A stretch of 64,000 nucleotides of DNA, taken from assembly GCF_025766255.1 (NCBI RefSeq), contig NW_026516828.1, positions 18,705 through 82,704 of the forward strand, written 5' to 3'. The notes under the pieces were generated by a model, which searched no databases, had not been told where the DNA came from, and was given only the letters and a program-made list of their open reading frames with translations. Positions 56,498 to 64,000 of this stretch are shown here, piece after piece. How positions within the stretch are numbered: the stretch's first letter is position 1; the number at the start of each line of letters is the position of its first letter. This DNA comes from Zychaea mexicana (lineage: Eukaryota; Mucoromycota; Mucoromycetes; Mucorales; Lichtheimiaceae). Position numbers and translations under genes: made by a program.

Positions 56498-57415
56498 TAT
56501 ACAATTTATCTTTTTTATAAATATAAAATTCAATTTTATAAATAATTAAAAGTAATTTGTAATTATGAGAAATTTTTGTAACTCTTAAAAAATTTGTAAC
56601 TTTTAAAATTTATGAAATATTACAACTAGGATACATACCCCTTTCACTGCTTGGAAAATATAACCATCGATCAAGAGAGTTGATGCGACATACATAGCCA
56701 GCTAGATAATCAAGGATGTGTGCCATCAATGCTGTACCTAGCATACAAAAACCGTTGAGCAAGAGTGTAATCTTACTATACTTTGATCAGTTGAATACTA
56801 GCTAGCTAAAAAACTTACCGGCAAGAGTGAACCTACATGTTCGCACCGCTCAGAGTTTTGCTGGTGTTTCCTTCACCATATGATACAACATGTCCTTTAG
56901 GACTTTGGGTGTTTTAAACCCGGATTCTGATATCATCTTTGTGCTATTGATATCAGTGTCTTTTCCGGCTTCCGCAGTTCCAAGCTCAACGACGTCAGTG
57001 GCAAACAATAAGTCAGTTTTTGAACCAACTTTTCTGCGTTGGCATGGCTCTTGTGCTGCTACTGAACGGTCATTGTTGACTCGGTTGTTCGTGCTCTTGC
57101 TTTTCTGCTCCCCGCTATAATAGATATTTATGAGCTGACTGTTCTATATCACCGCCCTCAATGCCCTTCATGCATATAAGCTGAACTTACGAGAAGACAT
57201 CGATGGTATCATGGTAGAAGCAGCAGTCGATGATGGTCCACACATGTTTCAGTAGATCGGATTCACTACGCTCTTTACCAAGATAATTATAATAAAGCAA
57301 GTCGAGTACTTTAGCAATGGACGTGCTCATCTAATGCAAGTATGGTTCTTTCAATCGACTGAACCTGTGTTGGGCATTAACTTCTTCAATTGCCTCTAGT
57401 TCGACCTATCAAAAA

Positions 57416-57559
57416 TGTATAGAGCGAAATGAGTCAGCAATCAAGCTCACTTTATAACAGCTGGTTTCTAGCGTTGAGGTGTCCTGCTATTACTTGTCTA
57501 GCTGTTAGTTGTTTATTGATTTTGTTATAGTTAATAAGCCTGTCCTAAACAGTATAGCC
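57416..57559. other. Short spacer
   Basis: Between the split expanded-family gene and AT-rich element C. Nothing recognised. Confidence 0.3.
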
Positions 57560-58580
57560 ATTAATGGCCGATACAAGTTTAATCAGAATCATCACTATAT
57601 TCATCATCACTATATTCATCTTCACTTTCATTTTCATGTGTATATATCTGACTATATCCAATGATTAACTTCTGCATTTGCTCTTGACACATTTGCATAA
57701 TATCATCCCTATTTGTTTCTTTTGCTTTTATTAAATCAATATAATATCTAAAGTATGAATTGAAAAACCTTTTATACTTATAATTTTCCTTTTCAAGTTT
57801 TAAAATAAGTTCATCAATAAAACTACAATCATAAGTATCATTTAATTTATCCATACAGGGCTTACATGCAATCATACACATATATTCACCCTCACCTAAT
57901 TCACATTCATCGTTATCAGAATCACCCTGTGAGGCATCTGCACCAGAGGTGTTTTCTAACATTGCTTCGGAAATATGAGGATTTGAGGATTGCTGAAAAT
58001 TTGAATTTTCAGCATATGTTTCTTTTGTCTATGTATTTGAAATATGAGGAATTTCAAATTACTGAGAATTTGAATTTTCGGCAACTATTTCTTTTGGAGG
58101 TAATGTATCGGGTTTTTCATAGTAGTTCTCATATTTATGTAATTTTTCCTTTAGTTTTATATTTTCCTTTAATGTTTTCTCTTTACTTTTTTTAATAGAA
58201 ATAATATCTCTTTTATTATTCGCTTTACTTAAATTATTTTTAGATGAGTCTTTTTGTTTTTTTGATGCTTTACGTTTTATTAATAATTTATTCTTTTTAA
58301 TATTATAATTTATATCATATTTTTCATAAATTGTTTCTTCAGCAAATTCTTTAATATTTATATTATTATTATTTAAAAATATACTTAATTTATTGGTATC
58401 AAGAACGATTTTGTCATTGTTGAATGTGATTATGTTGTTCATGTTTAATATTATGAAGTGTTATTTTTATATAATAAAAAAAATTCAATTTTTATTTTTT
58501 TAAAATTTTTAAATATATGCATGCCAAGACATACATAATTTAATTTTATGAAAATTATTTTGGTTACACCAACTTATTGT
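57560..58580 (-). mobile_element. Element C: short AT-rich element
   Basis: About 1 kb of very AT-rich sequence. Its right end shares a terminal block with element B: GCATAT...TTTTAAAAA and AAAATTGAATTTTTTTTAT appear in both. It has one broken minus-strand ORF and no transposase, so it may be non-autonomous. It lies at the junction between the two tandem duplication units; its truncated twin C' is at 47780-48040. Confidence 0.6.
57579..58442 (-). pseudogene. Element C coiled-coil/cysteine protein with two stops
   Basis: One frame of 288 codons from ATG 58442 to 57579, interrupted by TAA (near 58057) and TAG (near 58030). The first part reads MNNIITFNNDKIVLDTNKLS, then a basic coil (RKASKKQKDSSKNNLSKANN, EKTLKENIKLKEKLHKYENY). 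Next comes a tandem duplication: KEIVAENSNSQ-stop-FEIPHIS and KETYAENSNFQQSSNPHIS. The second half has an acidic stretch and YMCMIACKPCMDKL, ending in Asp/Ser repeats. The first stop aligns with Gln in the duplicate. Family not recognised. Confidence 0.6.
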
Positions 58581-58622
58581 GACTATTCGTCCAACTAGTA
58601 CCAATAAATCAGAGCATAATCA

Positions 58623-59641
58623 TTATAACCTCAACCGGTCCCCTGAGAATGAAGTTGATCGTGGCCAACTTACTAAACCTTTATATTTGGCAATGTATTC
58701 ATTCATTTCATCAGGTATGGTCTTCAGCTTCGGTGCTTGATGACTTTTTATTTCTTGGATCTCCTTCTCAGTGAAGACAAGGGCCCAAACATTGTCTTGT
58801 GGATCCAAAATGAGCGAGTGAGATAAGCTAAACAAATGCAAAGCAAAGTTAAGATATACCGAGCATAAGGTTATAGCGTAGTAGAAGAAAACACTATCAT
58901 TACTTACTGTTCATGATTGCATATCGCTGCAACTTTCTCCATTTGCTTTTCGACAATTGTCCCCATACTCAGACGCCACATTCTTTCTTCATCCAATCTT
59001 TTGTACATTGCTGTTATCAATTCTTTGTCTTCTGATGAAAGCTTATACGCTTTGCTCTCTGGCGAATCCATTGAGACGGTGTTGGACGTTATTTTTCTGT
59101 CTTCGGAACTTGCAGAAGCAAATGCAGAGGCCAGCGCATTCCAATCAGGGTTAGATTGAATGCTTGCTCAGGGGCCCCCTCGTTCTTCAGCATATATCGA
59201 TGCCCATTGCAACTGATCACCTCATCCAAGATTCGCTCGATCAATTGATCAATCGATATCGATTCCATATACAGTTCAACCATTATATAACAATAGAAAT
59301 GATCGTTCTGCATACCATGTAGTAAATGATCAAGAATTTAGTGGAAAAAATTTAAAATACATATATGTACTTACTGTATCATCTGCAGCAGGATAATAAT
59401 CATATAAAGAGTCCAATATTACCATGTCATCCAACGGAACAATTTCGGGTGGAGTGTCTCTAGTACGGCAGGCCACACAGGTTCTATACGGTCTAGTATT
59501 ACCACTGAAATCCATTCCAGGCTTCTCACTGCAGCATCTCTTGCAAAGATAGTTGTTGTTGTAGTCAAAATTGCCAGCACTAAGTGCTTCAGTGACAGTT
59601 GGTAAAGTAGAGTTCGGTTGGTTACGATGTCTAGAGTTCAT
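58623..59641 (-). CDS. Zinc-binding protein of unknown function, copy 2
   Basis: Same gene as at 48059-49077, with a few substitutions (MNSRHRNQPNSTLPTVTE; a better CAG acceptor before NDHFYCYIM). The same frame break near EQAFNL/NPDWNAL remains. Confidence 0.55.
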
Positions 59642-60459
59642 TCTGCAATTAATAAAAAAAAGAGTTGGAGAAAGAGCAGGGAAGAGGAAGAAAACACCCA
59701 AGCCACTTCTTTCCAGGGTCAAAAAAATTCAGACTCCATACACTCTTTCGCGTTTGTTAATCATCTAATGATGGTTCTAGAGCAACTACTTTTCTTTTAC
59801 TATACACATCATCTTTCTGCTATCTCATACTTTAGGTCAGCTAAATTTTAATTCCTATAGGATCATATATAAATATGGAAAAAGTGATGTTTGTTGGTGT
59901 ATACATCTGGATGTGTCCAGTTGAGTATTTATCTCAGGTTGATAATGGGTGTTCGCGTTTCTGGTGCGGGACAATGTGAAACCCGAAATTCCTCAACACG
60001 AATTTTTGGCGGCTCCTATGAAAGCGATCTAGGGATAGAACGCCGCACAGAGTTTCATTGAAAGTCTTCCCACATTTTTTTAAAATCACTGTTGCAGATG
60101 CTCTAATGAGCAGTCCGAATGATGGAATATAGTAACGATCGATCAATGCACTAGATTATAGCCACCGCTGCTTATTGTCGTACTTTATAAATTCTTTGTT
60201 TGTATATCATAAGTTTGTTGTATACGCGACCTGCTCTGTTCAGACATACTCCCAATAACTGCCGAAGCTGGTTTTCATTCGTGCATCATAAGCTTCTCCA
60301 GCGAAGGGGTATTCGCGCTATCAGCTATACATATAGTGTGGATCTAGTACACATTTTGAAAAACTTATTAAACTAGTTACACGCAAAATATACAATCATC
60401 TTTACACAGAGTTCTTTCCAAACATCCCTACTTCGCCACATTTGTGCCACTATATTAAC
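59642..60459. other. Spacer (copy 2)
   Basis: Counterpart of 49078-49896. A short minus-strand frame at 59934-60146 is longer here than in copy 1 because of a one-base difference; unrecognised. Confidence 0.3.
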
Positions 60460-60785
60460 TTACTCGGGCCTTCCTCCAAGGACGTAGGCTTGGGCTCCAC
60501 CCTTGAGAAAAGTGTATCAAAGAAAAAATAAAGAACTCTACGCAAACCAAGAGAGGGACGATGATAGACCCCAGTGTTACCCAGCTGCTACCAGGTATCA
60601 TCTTGATTTACTCGGGCTTTCCTCCAAGGACGTAGGCTTGGGCTCCACCCTTCGAGAAAAAGAAAAGACATAAGGAGATTCATCAGCTAATGCAACTGGA
60701 TTGAATCTAAAACAGATCTTAAGTGAGACTACGATTTCTGACTTACTGCGATCTTCCTTTCACGTAAAACATTTGGAGCGCTCAT
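60460..60785 (-). CDS. Micropeptide gene with duplicated terminal exon, copy 2
   Basis: Counterpart of 49897-50222: start at 60785, exon 2 ends at 60608, second exon-2 copy ends at 60460. Both terminal exons again keep frame and stop; the reading is unchanged by the few substitutions. Confidence 0.35.
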
Positions 60786-61611
60786 TGTATCCTAGCAACG
60801 AGGCCTAACAGAAAAAGTCCATTAGAGTGAGAAAAATACATTTTAGCGAAACCACTTGCGCATCTGCTATTATGTCAAACCTGTTGCTCACCACGTTCAA
60901 TACTTGGTAAGGGTTGCTACAATTACGAACCTCCTGTAGAAGGTGGAAAATTGTGTGACGTGGTCCTGTCGGCCCCGCTATTGCCTCTATCTGTCATGGG
61001 ATCACCCAATCCTCTATTTATTTCGTTTACAGCAATTATCAATAAACAATCTCTTTCTTCCCTGCATTTCTATCTCTTGGCGCCGTTTTCGTCAAGTCGT
61101 TTCTCATCGGTTTCACTTCGTATGTGAGGGCAAGAAGGGTTCCTTGGCTCGATAGCCTCGTAATGGTCATTAATGGACGATTATTATAATATAGTTTTGA
61201 TCTGCTCTTGTACTCCAATATCCCTGTTCTCAGACGTTATCTCTGTTCATTCAGACGTTGTATCTCTGCTCTGCAGTCGTTGTATCTCTGTCCTCCTCCT
61301 TCATTGAGGTATGGATTAGTCGTTTATATTTTGCTCCTATCATTTTTGCTATTATCCCCCTTTATCCCTGATATATGTATCGTTGTATGTAGGCATAGTG
61401 TGACAGTCTTTTTAAAGATCTTATTACAATACTCCGCGTTGTGACTTCGCGGATCTCGCGGCCAATTACATCGCGAGATTGGGCAACCAAACAGACCACA
61501 ATATAAGAATCTCCGTGAAACGCCATATGTCTCCATGCATCTCTTGTACTATTGTATTCCTGCAAGCACCGAGACTTGATTTCAAAATAGAGAAAGACAA
61601 GTTACTATTCC
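60786..61611. other. Spacer (copy 2)
   Basis: Counterpart of 50223-51048; nothing recognised beyond the GTATCTCTG repeats. Confidence 0.3.
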
Positions 61612-62428
61612 TTGTTTTTTTTCGCTATATATAAGCCTGGTAGTAAAAAGCTGGAGAATTCGGTAGGCTGGAGGACCCAACAATACAACCGCCATTGCAG
61701 TCCATGGATCACGCGGATTCTTTGTCAATTATTACAACGACGAGTACGCCTGACATCGGTCACACGTGTTGTCAAGGGTGCTCTTTACATGCGTGTGTCG
61801 CGGGAGACTTTTGTTATTGTCGCATTCATTCATACTAATCTGACCGGTGGTCTCAGCATCCGAAAAGTTGACCATCAGTAAGTCAGTTATATGAGCAAAC
61901 AAAACGATCCATTAGTGCCATGCAAGAGCAATGTTCGGTTCAGATATTTACATCAGGCTGGACCAACAATGATCCAGACCGACTATATAATTTTGATATA
62001 CCATCTACGTTTGTATGTATGATGGGACCAAGTGAGTATGTGAGCTTCATCAATAGGTGTTTGTATTCCAAAAAAGAGAACAAGGAGCACATCAAATTAC
62101 TGCTCTTGCATATATAAAACCGACTGTTTGAAAACAACTTGTGATTATCTACGTTAGTGCAGGACTATCTGGTCCAGACACGATAGGCTCCATTGCAATC
62201 AAATTAGCAACCAATTCGCGCCGTTGCTCCCGTCCTAGAAAAGCCCAAATTGCTATAAGATATGATGAAAGGAAAGGAATAACGAATGAACCAAAAGCAG
62301 GTGACAGCCGCGGGCATGAAATTGTAAGAATAAAGCATCCTTTGGAAATCTTAATACGCTTTATAATTTTTGGCGAACAACAAACTCGCTGCCGATTTTA
62401 TATACCAAAACACGAAGAACACGGTTGA
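61612..62428 (+). CDS. Plus-strand multi-exon gene, copy 2 (uninterrupted)
   Basis: Exons as in copy 1 (RVVKGALYMRVSRETFVIVA, TNLTGGLSIRKVDH; AMQEQCSVQIFTSGWTNNDP). The last exon here runs uninterrupted to 62428: SAGLSGPDTIGSIAIKLATN, RPRKAQIAIRYDERKGITNE, RIKHPLEILIRFIIFGEQQT, ending PKHEEHG. No domain is recognised. This copy shows the pre-insertion state of copy 1. The junction before SAGLSG is not settled. Confidence 0.5.
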
Positions 62429-62796
62429 TATTATGTGTGAAGTATTACATAAATCGCCAAATCGAGGCAATAATAGCTTTGCTCCACGAATATCACTAAA
62501 CACCTCAGCTCCTGCGTAAACGTGTGCTTCTGGAGAAAATATATCTTATACATACTACTCCTCCTTAGTTGATATAATTCTAAAATAAAATCATTAGCTT
62601 ACTCACATCACCAATAATCTATAGAGTTTCAAAAATCAAAAATTTAATTCGACAAACATTTATTTGGGGTGGTTGTGAGTACCTAATAGGTGCCACCATG
62701 CCACCGATATATTATTCGTAAAAACAAAGGCTATATATGTCAGAGAAAAGGCAAGTCATTTACTCACAGACAAATCTTTACATTCGTTGTTGGCAG

Positions 62797-63970
62797 TTAA
62801 AGAATGAAGTTTTCCGTTTCTACACGCTTGCGCCATTCTTCAGATGCATACTTTTTGAGTATTTCAGCAACAGCGTTGTTTATCAGCTCGCCAACCAACC
62901 GCAATACTCTCTCAAAACATTGGATGTGAGTTCTTTTACCACGCTAATGTATCTTATTTATACAGTACTCAACCAGAATAAGAATGTGATCATTTAAAGA
63001 TTACTTAAAGTCATATCAATCTATTTTCCTTAGAAAGAAAGACATGGAATACACTTCCCACTTTTTCTACGTTGTTACAATATATATCACGCTTATGTAA
63101 CTATAAACTCGACTGTTCTACCGCTCATAATTGGAGCTCATCCGACAAACGTTTGTTAAGAACAGGCGTAGCATTCCTGATTATACACATTTTTACGTAT
63201 AGGTAAAAGTACAGAACTGACATCTATGACCCTGTCTATCACTAACTGGATTTCATCTTTTATATGAGCCTTTACATGACTTATGACAATCTTTTTTATT
63301 ATTTATCAGCCTTTACTACAAACACAACTTGCAAGAAGATGCCTCTCGTCATGCTTATCACCATGGAGAGAAGTCATTACAGTCAAGGCGTTGCTAAGTA
63401 ATCTGTACCATGCTACGTAGTTACTAACTGGTTCCTCCGGACCTATGAGTAGATCATCACATCATTAGAACATACCAGAATTCTTCAGAGTATGTACATA
63501 CATTCTTGTTATGTGACTACAGTACAACATTAAACCATGTAGTAGCAGGCAGCACATCATCTAACTGCTCTTTTAGTGAAGTAAGGAAAAGCTTGGCACG
63601 TACTGCTTATAACAAAAGATGCAGTATTTATTGTTGTTTTTGTTCAGTGCTGCAGCACGTATGATGCCGAAGAGTAGCACTATCCCTGTTGGTGCAACGC
63701 TAAACAAAAAAAGGCCCTGATTTCTATTCTAAATTAAGGAAGCTCACAACAATTTGTTCAGATGATAGACGACACTTACCTAACTTCTTATTGTATTCTA
63801 TTATTTAAGAGCTTTAAACTAAATAAGGAAAGATGTGATTGCCAGCTTATCGATCCCACTTTGCAACATATTCACATTTTGCAGATCCTAGATTTTGCAA
63901 CTTTTTTGACAGTATTCCCGCTGTTGCAAAAAGCGGGGGTTCACTGTACAAACAAAGATAATCAAGCAAA
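62797..63970 (-). CDS. Minus-strand multi-exon protein of unknown function, copy 2
   Basis: Counterpart of 52703-53876, same last exon (ending VEMENFIL-type sequence, with one codon changed near 62816). A one-base deletion near 63860 changes one upstream frame relative to copy 1. Confidence 0.45.
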
Positions 63971-64000
63971 CTTTTAATGAAAATAGTGGCATAAACATAA

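Larger units (their letters stand above)
54297..56620 (-). mobile_element. Element B: AT-rich DDE-chromodomain transposon, 2.3 kb
   Basis: A second copy of the element A type, in opposite orientation, inside the gene at 54034-57415. Its flanks carry an imperfect short direct repeat (ATTTACAA at about 54290 and ATTACAA at about 56619). Its transposase end begins ATATTTCATAAA, like the ATATTTATAAAA of element A. It carries the zinc ORF (plus) and the transposase (minus), tail to tail. Confidence 0.75.
54034..57415 (-). pseudogene. Expanded-family gene split by element B
   Basis: Minus-strand exons from the 5' side: VELEAIEEVNAQHRF, then SIAKVLDLLYYNYLGKERSE, SDLLKHVWTIIDCCFYHDT (57415-57190); GEQKSKSTNNRVNN, KVGSKTDLLFATDVVELGTA, ESGFKTPKVLKDMLYHM (about 57118-56850); GFCMLGTALMAHILDYLAGY, VCRINSLDRWLYFPSSERGM (about 56755-56640). 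Element B follows, and the gene resumes at 54296 with NFVTRIAALFKIIWNVKEML and a Ser/Pro-rich tail with TNMSPKKPKSTV, ending at 54034. Extra lesions: TAG after KEPYLH, a frame change after VKETP, and TGA after VNIRL. The DLLKHVW...ID, K-x-DLLF, ELG-AE and L-C-P/LAGYVCRI series is one I recall from a large Mucorales family of unknown function. Confidence 0.7.
58344..64000 (+). repeat. Segmental tandem duplication, copy 2 (continues past the window)
   Basis: Second unit, nearly identical to 47780-53907; it lacks the 468-bp insertion. It runs off the window end, so whether element B is present in it is unknown. Confidence 0.95.

Noticed and set aside
31148..58580. Alternative genetic code (TAA/TAG as Gln) in the AT-rich elements
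   Set aside because: Two of the stops face Trp (TGG) in the other copy, which recoding to Gln does not explain; C-to-T/G-to-A mutation explains all.
1..64000. tRNA genes
   Set aside because: I scanned for GGTTCGAATCC-like B boxes with a paired A box and found no convincing case.
1..64000. CRISPR array or prokaryotic operon structure
   Set aside because: Spliced genes and fungal families throughout; the regular repeats are tandem without spacers.

Overview
The window looks like nuclear DNA of an early-diverging filamentous fungus, most likely Mucorales (Mucoromycota). Genes are split by many short introns with GT..AG ends. There is a CotH-type secreted protein. Several loci resemble large, function-unknown gene families that I recall as expanded in Mucorales. 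CACTA-type, tyrosine-recombinase and very AT-rich DDE elements are abundant. No database was searched; family assignments come from motifs read in translation.

Region 1 (1-19 kb) is the ordinary gene-bearing part: a low-complexity Pro/Gly/Met-rich protein with a WWE-like C-terminal region (870-3887 +), a CotH protein (5849-8004 -), a monocarboxylate-transporter-like MFS permease (12457-14417 +), the ESCRT-III subunit Vps20/CHMP6 (14524-15634 +), a RhoGAP protein (16038-18040 -) and a small zinc-ribbon/OB-fold protein (18272-18925 +). A broken fragment at 4.3-4.7 kb is a copy, introns included, of part of the gene at 20-22.6 kb.

Region 2 (19-31 kb) is mostly decayed: a 65-bp minisatellite, an expanded-family gene carrying a MITE between two duplicated exons, an F-box/LRR pseudogene, a tyrosine recombinase pseudogene, a chimeric gene with a GATA-like zinc finger, and a weak 5S-like sequence.

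Region 3 (30-40.3 kb) holds a minus-strand expanded-family gene split in two by a 2.4-kb AT-rich transposon (element A, 31148-33546, 7-bp target duplication ATTCCTC). The upstream half of that gene plus part of element A is repeated as a near-perfect inverted repeat (32875-36342 and 37055-40288).

Region 4 (40289-47779) is a complete-looking 7.5-kb CACTA-type transposon with CACTG termini, hairpin subterminal repeats, a frameshifted tnp2-type transposase and a minus-strand accessory gene.

Region 5 (47.8-64 kb) is a large tandem duplication with a period of about 10.1-10.6 kb. Each unit carries the same small set of multi-exon genes of unknown function. Copy 1 has two insertions: a 468-bp AT-rich block that breaks a gene, and a second AT-rich DDE/chromodomain element (element B) that breaks another expanded-family gene. 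The most interesting theme is that both AT-rich DDE-chromodomain elements sit inside members of expanded host families and carry stop codons explained by C-to-T/G-to-A changes.
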